DNA of 51,025 nt from Phoronis australis (Eukaryota; Phoronida; Phoronidae), in the NCBI GenBank assembly GCA_002633005.1, contig NMRA01000403.1, positions 202,905 through 253,929 of the forward strand. The letters are read 5' to 3'. Of the stretch, positions 14,101 to 29,100 are shown in pieces. The first letter of the stretch is position 1. Every line of letters starts with the position of its first letter. The notes beneath the pieces are model-generated. The model saw nothing but the letters and a program-made list of their open reading frames with translations, was not told where the DNA came from and ran no database searches. A program made the translations under genes and the position numbers.

Positions 14101-17100
14101 TAAATACCGGTCCAACTTTTTGCTAACTTCACGTAATTTTAGAACGACGGTTGCCGATGTCGGTGCTTTCTCACCTGTCACAAGCCCTTGTCTACAGTCA
14201 GGATTCTGGGTCGCGGTTATTAGAATCCTATTCCAGACCAGTACTTGTTCGACAGACAACTATAAATTGATAAGAAAATCACATAAAATTAATGAAGCTA
14301 TAGCAAATTTCCACTGAACACCATGTAATAACCTCTAACAAATTTGTGTAAGGAACAACGAAATAAAGAGGAAGGAGGGGACATCAATACCGGGTGAACA
14401 CGAAATATAGTTGTATGGTAATATCAAAATACATGTAGGTTATTAGCAGAAGAATAAAGTTCCTGAGGGTGAATATCGGTTGTATAACCTTTTGCACAGA
14501 GAGCATTGGGAAAAAAGGCACTGAGAAGACCATGTAATAACCTCTAACAAATTTGTGTAAGGAACAAACGAAATAAAAAGGACAGAGGGGACATCAATAC
14601 CAGGTGAACACGAAATACAGTTGGATTCTAATATCAAAATAGGTTATTGGCTGGAGAAAAAAGTTCCTGAGGGTGAATATCGGTTGTAAAACCTTTTGCA
14701 CAGAGAGCATTGGGAAAAAAGGCACGGGGAACACCTTGAAATTAATAATTATGTAAACGGGTAACAAATGCTCTAAAAACCCATATTTGTATAAACCCGT
14801 TGAAACCATTTTTACCTAAATTAACCTTCTGTGCAAGACCTCTGTCTAGTCAAAGAATCCAAACCCTAATTTTTAAGTCGTTCCGTGAGTTGAAATGACG
14901 ACGCGTGCTCCGATTTAAAAAGCAGCGCTTTGCACGGCAGTTCTCACGTGCACACGTGTTAGCTACAGTGAAACACTTGTTTGAAGTATTTAAAGGGGCA
15001 TTCATTAATCACGATGAAACGATTAGATTTCAGGTGTACAATTCCGATTTGACCTTGCGTATTTCGTCATGATGATTCCGACTGAAGCTGCTGATAAATA
15101 TTTATCTGACGTAGTATTAATACGTGCAGGCTAGGTTTTTGACAGAAGATTTGTAGAAAATCCCAGCAGTTAAGGACAAACGACGTGATCGTTGTTCACA
15201 GGTTCCGGATGAGCTGTTCTAAATAACATCGATCACGTAAACGCAGTTGCCTGGAAGACTTTTACTATCAAATTGTAGCAGGTTTTTCAGATTGGCTCAC
15301 AATTCTGTCTTCACGCCAACTTATCAGATTTTGCGTTACAATAAAGGAACGCCGAAAATTTTCGTACCTTTCAGTCATTTGCCGGTAACATTCACAGGTG
15401 CCTATGGTTTTATACACTCTGTTCAACATTTCCACCAAATTTGTGCTAGATTTTGTTACAGGGTATTCATTTTTTCCAGGCGTAATATCTGCACAGTTGT
15501 CAATCCAAGCGTGGTTGATGGTGAAACGTATATTTTCCGGGATATAATTTTCACAAACAATTCCCCAAGTGGCAAATGTTAAAAGTTACAGATTCAAAAT
15601 ATAACGAAATGTTAACCAAATATGTCACCAAATGCGCGTACCAGGGGAGGCTCGGGGGGCTCGAGCGAACCTATTTTTACAAAACGTGGTTGTCAAAACG
15701 TTTCTACATTTTAGTGGCTTTGATTTTTTTCTTCGAGAAAACTTATCGTCAATAGCACAGTATTTCCGAGTACGGTATCAAAAATAAAAGAACCGTTTGC
15801 TTATCAACAGATTCTACTTGGACTTCCAATGTCATCTTTAATGTATTAATCAGATTATCACGAAGTCACAGAAAACAGTTATTAATGATTTTATACACTC
15901 CACTTTCTTGCGAAACTAAGCGGAATCTTCGCTTAGTGTGACTGATGAAAATATAAATTAGAAAAAACTAATAATTGCGTTACACATATTCAAGATACTC
16001 AAATGAAATGTTTTCAATGTAGACTGATTCACAAGTTCATTACAAGTGTTTACTCAAAATGGCGTAATCGATTGTGCTCTTTGTACTACAGTGTATTTGT
16101 ACTGATTTCACGGAAACTGATGCACATATTTTTGGGTAGTTTCCCTGTTGTAAATGCGGTATGGGTTAGATTATTGCCGGCTAAAGCATATCTTCTACGA
16201 GAATATTTCTTTAACAACTACACTGTAATGCAGCTCTGTTTGGTTCTTCGGAATCTTAGAAAGTATTAGAGTATAATGTTATTTTTGCTTAGCTACACTT
16301 TCCTTATCTAAACATGAACTTAAAGGTAGTATTCCAGAGTTTTGAAAACACAAAATAGTATTATTGCATTTTATGTAGATTAATGTTAAACACATAAGAT
16401 ATGTCAATAAACTTACGGGTATACAGTGTACTTGCAGCAATTACTTTTATTGCTTTAGTCGTTTTGTCACATTTTGTGATCAACTTTTCTTGATTAAATA
16501 CACATGCAGGTGTATATTTATGTGTATAGATACATGTACATGTAAATGTACCACGCCCATACACTGTGTATGCATGCATATGTGCTTCACAGTAAAGCAA
16601 CAAAAATATACGGCTTCATATACTCGACTATAAAGTCAACGTCTAGTAGCCTGGGTTATTTGCTACATGTATGTGGTCTTAACAAAAAGCGTTGTTTTTG
16701 ATTTGCGTTTATTTTTGTTGTATCACTTGTTCGGTATTGTTACGAAATGCCTTTATCCAAGCAATAGTTTATATCCTTAGACAATACTTAACATTGTGGT
16801 CATGGCACAAGCAAAAATAATAATAACTCGCCTTACCTCCACATTTTGGGACATTGTCAAAATCCCAGCTCGCTGTCACGAATTCCAGGTCGCAAAAATT
16901 ACCCGCAATTTTTATGCGCCAAATTGATTTTTAGGCCATCGACGGAGAAAATGTTTAGATAAAATGCTCTTACCTTCGGCGTTAAGTATTCTCAAATTTC
17001 AGGTTGCATAACTGAGTTCTTAATGTTTGATGTATCTGTTTTCCTCCGAAGTCGACCGCTTTTGATATGCCCTAGATGCGCTTGTTGCTTTGCAAATCAA

Positions 17101-20100
17101 ATAATTCCCTGCCGCCTGACCTTCCTGTAAGGGTTTTCTATATCTACCGTACTATAGCACATCCTTTCGCGAGTTCAGAAAATTAGTTGCGAGCTTTGGT
17201 GCCTAAGTGAAAGTTGAGCCAGTGCTCTCTAACCGTTTCGAGTTACTAAATATGCATCGTAAACAATAGAAGAAAGTAATAGTTGAAAAGATACGCACGA
17301 CTCTTTTATTATTAATCTGCCATGTTACTGTAATCAAAGTCGTTAAAGAAGCAAAGATATATACATTATGCTTTTACTCTGAGTGCAATCTTCCTCCATT
17401 TGTTTGTTCTTCAAATTTTACGACTCGACTGACTAAAAAACATGCTGTCGAAAAAAATCCGCAAAACGTTTTCCTAGCTGAATGACGTGTTGTGCATACA
17501 CCGCTATCGATTTGGGGGCAGAAATTAAGATGACATAAACAGTTATCAAACAAACGGCAGGTCATCACGAACAATTAAGAACGGAATGCTGTTTACGTTT
17601 TCGATTATAAGCTTTTCATTAAATAAAAAGCTTCAAATAATACCCATTCCGTGCGGGTTTCCATTATTGGGTAATTCGAGTTTGCTCCCTTAGCACGGAT
17701 ACACTGTACACGTGCAGTGCTGTAGTGGTAAAATTAAAGGTAAGTACATGTAGGCGCCCAAAGCCCATCCTATCACCTTGAGCGCTGAACGTGTCTTACG
17801 GTGGATANGCAAAAATAATAATAACTCGCCTTACCTCCACATTTTGGGACATTGTCAAAATCCCAGCTCGCTGTCATGAATTCCAGGTCGCAAAAATTAC
17901 CCGCAATTTTATGCGCCAAATTGATTTTTAGGCCATCGAGAAAATGTTTAGATAAAATGCTCTTACCTTCGGCGTTAAGTATTCCCAAATTTCAGGTTGC
18001 ATGACTGAGTTCTTAATGTTTGATGTATCTGTTTTCCTCGACCGCTTTTGAAATGCCCTAGATGCGCATGTTGTTATGCAAATCAAATAATTCCCTGCCG
18101 GCTGACCTTCCCGTAAGGGTTTTCTATATCTACCGTACTATAGCACATCCTTTCGCGAGTTTAGAGAATTTGTTGCAAGCTTTGGTGCCTAAGTGAAAGT
18201 TGGGCCAGTGCTCTCTAACCGTTTCGAGTTACTAAATATGCATCGTAAACTAGAAGAAAGTAATAGTTGAAAAGATACGCACGACACTTTTATTATTGAT
18301 CTGCCATGTTACTGTAATCAAAGTCGTTAAAGAAGCAAAGATATATACAATATGCTTTTACTCTGAGTGCAATCTTCCTCCATTTGTTTGTTCTTCAAAT
18401 TTTACGACTCGACTGACTAAAAAACATGCTGTCGAAAAAAATCCGCAAAACGTTTTCCTAGCTGAATGACGTGTTGTGCATACACCGCTATCGATTTGGG
18501 GGCAGAAATTAAGATGACATAAACAGTTATCAAACAAACGGCAGGTCATCACGAACAATTAAGAACGGAATGCTGTTTAAGTTTTCGATTATAAGGTTTT
18601 CATTAAATAAAAAGCTTCAAATAATACCCATTCCGTGCGGGTTTCCATTATTGGGTAATTCGAGTTTGCTCCCTTAGCACGTATACACTGTACAGTACGT
18701 GCTGTGCTGTAGTGGTAAAATTAAAGGTAAGTACATGTAGGCGCCCAAAGTCCATCGTATCACATTGAGCGCTGAACGTGTCTTACGGTGGATATAGGCG
18801 CTATGTTCAAATGCCAAAAGGTGGTTGGCTGCGCCGACGTGCGCCTACGGCCCACTACAGCACTGTGTAAGTGCCATATACATGTAAGTATGCTGACAAT
18901 AGATTAGCCTCAAAACAACACGTGACCCTAGCATGCATGTCGCTATGGCAAGGCCGTACCTTCTTAGGCACAAAATGAATCCGGGATTTTGCTTTTAAAC
19001 GTTCTTTTAGAAAATGAATTTGTTGTTACCGGTAAGTAAAATGAGAGTGGGACCCACTATAGACTGCGTAAGTGACAAATTCAAACCACGCGTACGCTAA
19101 CAGGATACAATACAATGTCTCCTTCGATCACTGCACACATGATTATACCGTGCGACTCGAAACATCGCGATCCGGTTTCCGCATTTTGAATACATCTTGC
19201 AGTTTTGAAAACAAATTCCAGCGAGTGAAATTGTGGGTGGGGGCTTGCCAGAGCTGTTGGCGCTTTATTGAAGGCTGCCAAAAGTTAAGAGGGCGATTAG
19301 TAGAGCTGTTGGCGCTTGTTCCGAAAACTTCCAAAGGTAAGGAATACTGTACATGTACACTGTAGGCACAAACTTTAGTTTGGTCGTTGTTACGAATGAT
19401 CGCCGTTTAAAGAAGACGTTAAAAGCAAGTACCATGTTTCTGTGCTATGCAACCACCAAGGCGTCAATGTTTGGATATTCTTAACAACCACGGTACATGT
19501 ATTTTAGCCACCCGCAACATCTCTTCTAATTATCTTTAGCTGACGTTTCAATTGGAACAGTACTTTTTCCAAGCGAGTTTTAAAAATCAGTGACGTAGTC
19601 AATTGAAGACACTAGGAGTAAAAAATTTTCATATATTATTAATCGCTCACAATTTTACGTCTGCTTGTTCATACATGTTAGTAGCAATAGTTACATGTAC
19701 CAACTCAAAACTTGCCTGCTGAAAGAGAAGTCGTGTTCGTCGTTTGGCTATTGATAGATGTAGGGTTGAAATTTACACGCTTTGTGTGTTTTGCGATAAG
19801 AAAAACGAGACGCATGTTCAAACATTATGTTACTTTATTTTTCCGAATCATTATCCCCTGATGGGACCTCGACCGTGCACAAAAACAACAGGATCAAGCA
19901 GTGTCGCAATGCGATACTAAATTTATCTGAGATAATGTAATTGAATAATCAAGACATTTTACTTAAAAAATTAATTCATTTTTTTCACCACAAACTTTGG
20001 TAAGTTGATCGTTCCAGAATTTTTGTAAACGTCGCTCTTTTGTGACGTTTTATCATGTATTCTGCCATGGCCCAGAACTGGCTTCGGCGCAACAACAAAA

Positions 20101-23100
20101 TTATGGTCGGACCCACATGAGTTGCTTCATAATTGCCTGGTATATGCTGAGAAGTGTACTACATATAAAATCTCAGTACGCTTATGTTGGAAATTCTAAG
20201 TTGCATACATGGACTTGATACGAGTGGCCAAAACCCGTGCTCTCATAAGAATTTTGGTCTGTACAGTACTACTATTGCAATATGCTAACGTGTCGAGACT
20301 GAGTTCAATAATAGGTCTTAGTTAACGGGAACGACGTAACTCTGTTTTTAAAATACACTTTAGCAACATTCTTGTCATGGTTGTGCGGCCGTATTTTGAT
20401 GTTTCCTGGGCACTCGGTTGATGAAATTGGATGATGAGATTAATCATTTCGAGTGAATGTCACCCTACTGAAGATCTTGTCTTGGAATTACACTTGTCAA
20501 AAAGTAAGCGAAAGTGACATAGGCCTAATTTTGTTATTTAATCTTGATGCTCCGTTCAAAAGGTCACTAATAAATGTACACTGTACATGTATTGTGAACT
20601 CAATATTTATTTTTCAAAACAATTAAAACGAACGCATTGACATTTGCTTGATTTCAATCCGGCGGCATTTTTATCGCTCTGTATCAGATTTTGAATTCTC
20701 TAGTGAAATGAAGTACAGTGTTGACGTGCAAATGCATGTCTAATTATTGATGTCCAGATGGTCTTCTATAATAGATGTACTGGTGTAGACGCGACGCATT
20801 GTATTACTTGAGTGATTTTAAGAAACAATTAAATTTTAAAGATTTATTTAGATATTTTTCAAACAAGCACTAGTTTTACGGTGCAATATGTTGCTATAAT
20901 TACGCATCATTTCCCATATTTTGTACTTATGTTTTACGGTTCATGTTATAATTTTTGGTATGAGAGCTATTACTATATTATATTATTTCCCATATGTACA
21001 CATCAGTAAGTTTTTTTTACATATTTTGCCCATGTAGCCGTGTAGTCTAAGCGGCTTATGTTCAAGATGTTGAATTTTTTGGTAGTCCTTGTTTGCATGC
21101 CATTAAAGCGGTCGTGATATTACCGTTTCATATGAAGCTCTTTGAGTCCACATATTTTTTACCTTTCTCTCTTTGAGAACCATCTCAAGGTAAATCAGCG
21201 ATCATCTCAAAATTTTCTAGCACAACATAGAAAATTGTATCCTTGTCGAAACAGCATTTAGAACGTCTGTGCGTAGAAAGAGTCAAATTAATGTCAAAAA
21301 CTCAAATTGCAACATCTTTTATTTCGTTAGTCACGTTCTCTTTAATTGATTTCTTGCGATAATGAAATGCCCCTTTAAATATATTCAAGAACTGACAAAT
21401 GTATCAATTTATCGCGTGTACACGCGAAAACTGTCTGGAAAAGCGCTCTTTTTAAAAGCAACGCTTCGCCTGGCCAGACCACTGCCACGTCGTCTGAAGA
21501 ACAGTTGAACAAGTTGGGTTTGCGTCGAAATGGGAACCACAAGATTGATTGATTTTCTGAATAGCAATCTTGATAAGAAGATTGGTTTTGGTAAAATGTG
21601 TTTCTTCATGTGTTTAATTTGTAGAGCAGGGTTTATCATTTCCAGGATATTGTTCCTGCTAGCATTTTGTTCGAGACAAGTGGAATTGTGTTCCCAGTGC
21701 CCGTGTTCTTGGCTTGTAACAAACCCTATACCAAACATTGCCCAACTTATATTTTCTTAAACATCTTCAGACTTCAGTTGCGTTTTGATAGTACCCCGTG
21801 CCAATACCATATTCACCCTATATTGATGTTCTCTTATCCTTTTATTCCGATTGTTCCTAACTTTAATTTGTTAGAAATTATTTTGGATCTCAGGAAAAAG
21901 TGAAACCGTACTTCGTAAATTAGTTTGACTACATGTGCATGTATGTTTTTTCAATTCATGCGTCCAGAAGGAATTGTTTTGCGGTAGACCTAATTAAAAG
22001 AAACCAGACGACCACGAAAGTTTTACTCATATAATTTCAGCTTTCAAATAGAGTATATTTGATTTTTAAATGTCTATTACATCATATTTTGTGTCAAAAT
22101 TTTTCCAGCAAATTAAATTTCGTCCTGTTCATCTGTCTAAAAACGAAAAGTGAATTAAACCATTTGCTCTCATGAAATTGATTATTAAATATGAAGATGA
22201 TGGTCATATTGTCAATAACAATGATTGTTCTAGCTGCAACCAGTCGCCCATATTTTTAATGAACATGCTATGTCTTTGCTCTGAGGATTATTTCTGACAC
22301 TAACAAACATACTACGAAAGCGATGTAAACTTGTTCTTTATAAATGATGATCTATTACAAGACAACTGATATATTGCATGATAAACAGAAAGTAGATTTA
22401 GTAATTGTGTGTACAATTGTCTTATTTCAACGTTTCCATGATGAGTAATTAAGATTCACGGTGAAGTTAATGATTCTGAAGTTTGCTATAACTTGTTCAT
22501 TGTTTCTGCAGGGCACAGCACTACACCGTGCAGCAGGGTGGGGACGTACAGAGGTGGCGCGTGTTTTGTGTAAAGCAGGCGCTAATATCAACAAGCAAAA
22601 CGTGGTAATAGAAACTACTTGAGACGATTTTATAATTAAGACAGTGTTATCTTTGTTACAAAGCTGTAGACTAACTGAAGTTTAACTAAACATGTTGTGT
22701 GTAATAACACTTTTTATTTCTCATCATTTCGACATGTATTTTTCAATCTGTACCCGGTACATGCATCTTAAGAAACAGTGAGGTTTGAATTGTGTCAACA
22801 ATATATTTGGCGATTTAACCTTGATATTTTTCTATTCTTAATGGTAATCGTCCATTCAACATTACAACTTTATATTAAACAGGAAGCCGTTAAACCGGTG
22901 TATAAACACAACATGGAGGGGTCACTGTGAAGTTATGGCGGCGCTCAGTAATTTCTGACAGTCGACGTCTACACCATGTTCTGTTCTTACTTCAACATTT
23001 TAAAATCACCTGTAAAACTTGAGTGTTGAAATCATTACAGGTATTGTAGCGTCTTAGAGGGGTCAGTAATGTTTCATTTATGTCACCTTTCAAGTTCACT

Positions 23101-26100
23101 GATCCCCTGTGTATGTTAATTTGCTCTAAACGTTGATCGTCCATTCACACATCTCCATTATATATTACATAGATGATGGGCTGGACACCGCTGCACTTGG
23201 CAGCACTGTGTGGTCATACAGAGACAGTGAAGTGTCTTGTGGAACACAACGCTACAGTGGATGTCCGTACTCAGGTAATTAAGGACACACAGGTTGTTTG
23301 GTTGAACTAGTTGTTTACACAAGAGATGATTAAAACTGTTGAAGAACAAATTTTGTTGATATTTTCCCAATTTAATGTCCTTAAACAATGTTAAAATAAA
23401 TGTCGTCTGCTTTCCGTTAGAGAACTGCCAAAGCTGCATCCGAACATTTCAGTTGATTCATTATTGCTGTTTTATTTACCGATATATATTCTACATTTCG
23501 TCAAACAATAGTTTCCTCCAGTCGATCTGGATCGCCTCATTTAGTTTAGGACTTATTTTCTACCTTATTTTGATTGTCCAACACTTTACAGCGCACAATT
23601 ACTTGCTGTGTGTTACCGTCCTGTAACGAGACAGGGAACACTGAACACGCTCTGTTGTTTTGTTCTTAAACTTAACATTTCCATGTTGAAATCATTACAA
23701 GTATTGTAGCGTTTTAGAGGGGTCAGTAATGTTTCATTTATGTCACCTTACAAGTTCACTTTCCCCCGTGTATGTTAATTTGCTCTAAACGTTGATCGTC
23801 CATTCACACATCTCCATTATATATTACATAGGAGGGCCTGACACCGCTGCACTGTGCAGCACTGAATGGTCATACACAGACAGTGAAGTGTCTTGTGGAA
23901 CACAACGCTACAGTGGATGAACGTGATAAGGTAATTAATGACACACAGGTTGTTTGGTTGAACTAGTTGTTTACACAAGAGATGATTAAAACTGTTGAGG
24001 AACAAATTTTGTTGATATTTTTTATAATCTAATGTCTCTCAACAATGTCAAATTAAATATCTTCTGCTTTCCATAGGAGGGCCACACACCGCTGCACCTG
24101 GCAGTACAGGAGGGTCATATAGCCGTCGTACAGTGTCTCATCGAACTCCGGGCCAACGTGAATGTTCGTAATGAGGTAATTATTGACACACAGGTTGATG
24201 AACACAATACGTGACTAGGCTAATTATTGCGTGTTTTAATTAAATAATCGCAAATTGTGAAGTTCTGGAACAGAAAGGTATAAAACGTGACGTCCTCTTG
24301 ACACACCCACTTCGCTATATTTAAGGATGACCGGCATTCTCTCATGTTTGTTCACTTTAGAATGGAGATACATGTACAGCATTACACCTGGCGTCGCAGA
24401 GTGGAAAGGCAGCGGTCGTAGAGCTGCTTGTCAATGAAGGCAGTTGTGAGGTGACTGCCGTAAACAAGGTATCTCTAGAGTGCTGCACTCCGAGCTTAGT
24501 AAATGTTCCAATAAACATGTTTTAAATGAATATTGAGTTCGAGGAATTGTTCATTCATAATAAATATCTCATCAAAAATGAACAACCTCTTTACGTGGAG
24601 TTATACAAAGAGTCACTTCTTCACTGCAAGTACCTTCCCTGAACACGCAGTGAAACCAGAGTCGCTGGTGTGATCGTACTATTGGCATACTAACTAAAAA
24701 ACCAACCACACCATAAAGCGCCGAACACATACACAGATTTTAATTTTCTCACCTCATAAAGTTTATTCAGGTTTTTAATCACGTCAGTGCGCATTTAGGA
24801 ACCCCACTTAAGTTTTTTTAGCCAAGATTGCTTTAAAAAGGGACTTTGAACAATCAGACTTCTAAGTCACATTGTCGCAAGTCCGTTCGGTGCAAACTTT
24901 TCGATAGGATAGTAACAGAGCACAGCACTGTACACTCATCTGGCCGGTGAGAGGATATTCCGCGAATAAAGTCGCTTGTGTTGCAGTTGCTAGTGGAATA
25001 TATAATACCCACACACAAAATGTGTGCTATGATCAGGATCAATCAAAATCGTTTCCTTTTGAGTAAAATAAATGCATGTCTAAATATTTCGTTTAAATGT
25101 CTATTCCTATTATCAATTTCAATGAAAGTTTCGAATCTCATCCTCTATTAATTAATTAAAACCATTTGATAATAACCAAGTACTACAAGATGTGGATTTT
25201 TGTCTAAAAACGTTTTGTTGATGCTACGATGGTCAACACAAAAGTGACAAGACTAAATCGCGGTGTGTGGTATGGCGGATCTTGATCACGAAATAAAAAA
25301 TACGTAAACATTTCAGTTTGAAAGCCATCAAACAGTTTGGTTCACCCCTCACAGTACCATCGTATTTCGGGTACCAGGACATAGTTCTCGGCGCAGCCCA
25401 TCAAATGCTTTTTAGATTAAACGTTCTGGTCAAAACCTTCCGCAAGACGTGCGCTTTCATAGAAATGCAATTACGCAAAAATTAAATGAATGGACAAAAA
25501 TATTCATATCTTCAGGAAGAATAAGAGACTGGCATTTCTTGAGATGGATTTCACATTACGACTGAGACTAAATCGAATCTTAATTATATTAAAAACTTTG
25601 TTCAAATTTCAACATTGTAGTGAGAAGAACGGTTTGGGGGTTTCAAGTTGTGAGACTTAGTTCTTGAACGTAACATTTTCGATGATGTGTGCACTGAGTG
25701 TATTGTGTGGAGAACGTGGAAGTTTTAAAACTCTTTCGGTAATAGCTTTTTGGGGGATGGTTTATTATTAAAATATTTATTCGCATTCCACTTTATTGTC
25801 TCAAATGTATGAACTAATAGAATGGCAACCCTTTTCGTATTGAGTCACTTACATCATTATTAAAGATGCTATATTACAGTATAATTCAATCACTTTCCTT
25901 TTCTGTGAGATTTGTCGGGTAGCATATAATTTTATCGATGGCCATGGTGCAACCTACTTTAATTCCTTCGGTGTGAGCATTATAGTATATGAAAAACAAA
26001 AAAATCACCAGAGGGCTGCAGGTTACTTGAATTTGCAATAAAACTCTCAGCGTGTCTTTATTTTGATCCCACTGCACGACTATGTATGTTAATGGCGTTG

Positions 26101-29100
26101 TTTGATTTATGTTCTCTGTAATGATGTAAACTTGCGAGCTCCATACGACGTCATTTGGCCTGGGTTGTTTGTAAAATGTATTTAAAAAATGTGCCACCGG
26201 TCGGGGTATAACCACCTGTCTCTGCCACGTGCACAATCTTTTTTCTTATAAACTGTGAATTTTAGGCCCCCACTTTCGGGTGTTAAAATCTCAATTTCCA
26301 TTATCTTTTCCGTGCAAATTTTAAGTCATTCTTGAGCGCATATCTGGATAAATTGCCAAGGAGCTCCTTACTGAAAGATGCACAAAATTGTACAAATAAA
26401 CATGTAGAGAACTGGAAATGTGTGTATGTTTTAATATTTGATTGCCGTTTATGAAGTAAAACTACATGTGAAGGGTTCGTTGCTCTATGATTTGCATGTT
26501 TATGCTTCCACGAAAATCGGCAATTCTCCGATTTACGAATAAAATCTGCCAATTCTTAAAGAAACATCTTCAGAACATTGAGCTTCTAGACCCCCAAGCA
26601 ACAAGTTCCGTAGATTCCAAAACGTGTTACGTATTTTAGAATGTTGATGTTTTAGGACACTTTTACCAAGGAAATTTAATGAACCAAGGTGTAGAGCTGA
26701 GACAATAACAGTGGGGGTGTCAGTAAACTTTTTTTCATTGGTTTCCTTTTATAAATTCTGAATATTTGTCATGTAAGCCAGTGTGTCTGTGTTTCATGTA
26801 TTTTTACCCTATATGCGCGTATTTAGGCCAATACGTAAAATGAAATATTATAAAGCCTACAAAACATGCAAGTATACAAAGGATATTATGCATGTGTTTG
26901 TGCGAAACATTTGAGTATGAAAATTTCCTTATGGCAGTTATTTCGGATATAGGTGTTAGTGCCTAAATAATGCGTAAAACACACAATGCTCTACACTGGG
27001 TTACACTTTTCGTTGTTTACTCAAAAAATTTCGTTTAGTGTTCTTCTTTAGAATTAAAGTGCATTAAAATGTGCCAAGTAAACAAATCTCTTACAGTGTA
27101 TGCTCTAGTGGTCGAATAAATGTCAGTGGCATTCTGAATACGTGCTGTGCTTTTACTGAAACACAGACTGGTTAATGAAAGCTGTTTCCACTACTACAAA
27201 AGATTGAACGAATTCAGTTGACGCGATATAGGCTGAGCATCACCTGATTTGTGATTAAGGCATTTTAAGATGGAAATCAGTGCTTGTCCGATGTTTCTTA
27301 CACGACGACAATCTCGAGACTGTCGTGAACACATCGGCCACGCGTTAACAGCTCATCATTTAGGCGAAGGTCAGTCGATGTCATGTTGAGTGTCACCAGA
27401 TCGCCAACAGATAATTCTACGACTTAAGCTGCCGAAAACACTTTGCCTAATGGTGCTTCAGTTGCTGCGTGTTGACACCGATGGCACCGACTGCACTCCG
27501 GAAAATTTCCAGGCAACTGCCCGCCTTCCATCGACATAAATGCGAGCCACCTGATTGTTTTAAACGTGATAGTGTGTTGATACTACCCACCCAGAACAAT
27601 GATATCTTTGTTTCTGTTTCGCTTACTACAGTATTATACGTGTGTGTTAAGGATTTGTATGCCCTAATTTAGCAGTCTACCTATTTTGATAATGCTTAAA
27701 AACATGGATTGTAACAGAGTTGATGTTTGTAGTTTCTGAAACTAAACTACAAAATTTGATTTTTACCTCTCTACTACTCTGCCACTATTTGCATCACGTG
27801 ACTTAACAGAAAGGAAATGTACATTGATAACAAAACAATATCAGATTTTATAACGTATAAATCTTTAAGATGATATCTCAAAACGTTACTGTTTCTAATA
27901 CACCTGTTCGTTTTTTTGTATAACTCGTGAAATCCCTGTTGACAGCCTCTCATGCAAAAATGCATTGTTTTAAAAACAGTTACGTACAGTGTGTTAGCAA
28001 ACAGTGCATGAGAATAGTTTCCGATCAACCCTTTTGAGATAGGGTACTCCGAAGTTATCCAAATGTCCCTGGAACCCACACAACCTTAAAGAACAAGCGC
28101 CTCATACAAAGCTGCTGGTTACATATTTGAAACAGCTTGAGTGAAGTCAAGAAGCAAAATTTACAAATCAAGTGAACAAATAAGTAATATCGCTCTATTC
28201 TGTAATACCCGGCAATAAAATGTCCTTGATATGTGACTGAAATAAATCATAGTTGTTTCATTTTGAACTTGGCGTAATTTTTGACAGTTTAAATATCATT
28301 TCCACGAGCTGTTCATCAAACAATTGAAAATCGTGCAAATTTGTTTTTGGTTCATCAACACATTTCCATGCTTCTTGTAGGAAGGCAACACGCCGCTGCA
28401 CAGCGCGTCTTCACGTGGCCGGCTAGCTGTTGTGGAACTGCTTCTGAAAACTGGTGTCGATGCGACGGTTGTTAATACGGTAAGATAAGAGTGTCAATCA
28501 AATTGTGTGGTATGCTATCAGTATCTGCTTTCAATGGATAGGTAAGAGTGTTTGTAGTCATCATAACTCATTACAATTGTATATGTAAATATTATGTATG
28601 TCCTGGTACACTGGAACAGCGTCCACCGTTGCTGATAAAGTCCTTTTCTACTTTTCTTTAAACTCCGAAGCGACTATCGACACGGAATTTTTAACAAATT
28701 TAAACTATTCACTTGATGTAGTAGCCAGGTCGCTATGTGACTGCTTCAAATTTTGAAGAACCCGCAGCCCAATGAAGCCAGGAACTTACGTGAAGTATTA
28801 CCATTTCGTTCTCAACGTTGTATATTCGTCGTCTTTCCTGTTTAACACGCCAATCTACCAGCCTCGCATTGCTTATTTGGCGATAGGTGCAAGTATTCGG
28901 TTCATATTGGTACAGTTCACGTGCTTGATATTATAAAATTTTAGCACATGGTAGGAAGTAAATTTTACGTGCTTGTGTTACTCTTCAGTGTGAGCTTTAA
29001 AGGTAGTAAGTTGTGTCTTGCAGGTCGGACAAACAGCTTACGATGTCTGTGGCGACAATCGTGACATGTTTTTTAACAAAGTCGACGATGAGACTATCGA

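Larger units (their letters stand above)
3230..22511 (+). other. Intron 2 of the ankyrin-protease gene, about 19.3 kb, repeat-filled
   Basis: It lies between two phase-0 ankyrin exons. Recognisable content is listed separately: MITE copies, LINE remnants, a duplicated TIR element, an antisense C2H2 pseudogene and a 1-kb duplication. The rest (about 3230-4070, 6060-7660, 15670-16810, 18800-22510) has only short, unconvincing open frames. About 21330-21500 shows a weak inverted resemblance to the 8870-8990 part of the TIR element. Confidence 0.7.
23025..24040 (+). repeat. Tandem duplication of an ankyrin exon with its flanking introns
   Basis: The unit is about 660 bases. The upstream intron (23025-23172 against 23685-23831), the exon (23173-23274 against 23832-23930) and the first 100 bases of the downstream intron are all closely similar. 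Both exons keep phase 0 and intact splice sites, so the event added one ankyrin repeat to the protein. No N lies between the copies, and the exons differ enough (for example VDVRTQ against VDERDK) to be real and not very recent. Confidence 0.85.

Noticed and set aside
17374-18558. Identical 66-codon minus-strand frames in the 1-kb duplicated block
   Set aside because: Identity reflects the assembly duplication; the peptide has no recognisable domain.
23158-24005. Two similar minus-strand frames
   Set aside because: They are antisense shadows of the duplicated ankyrin exons.
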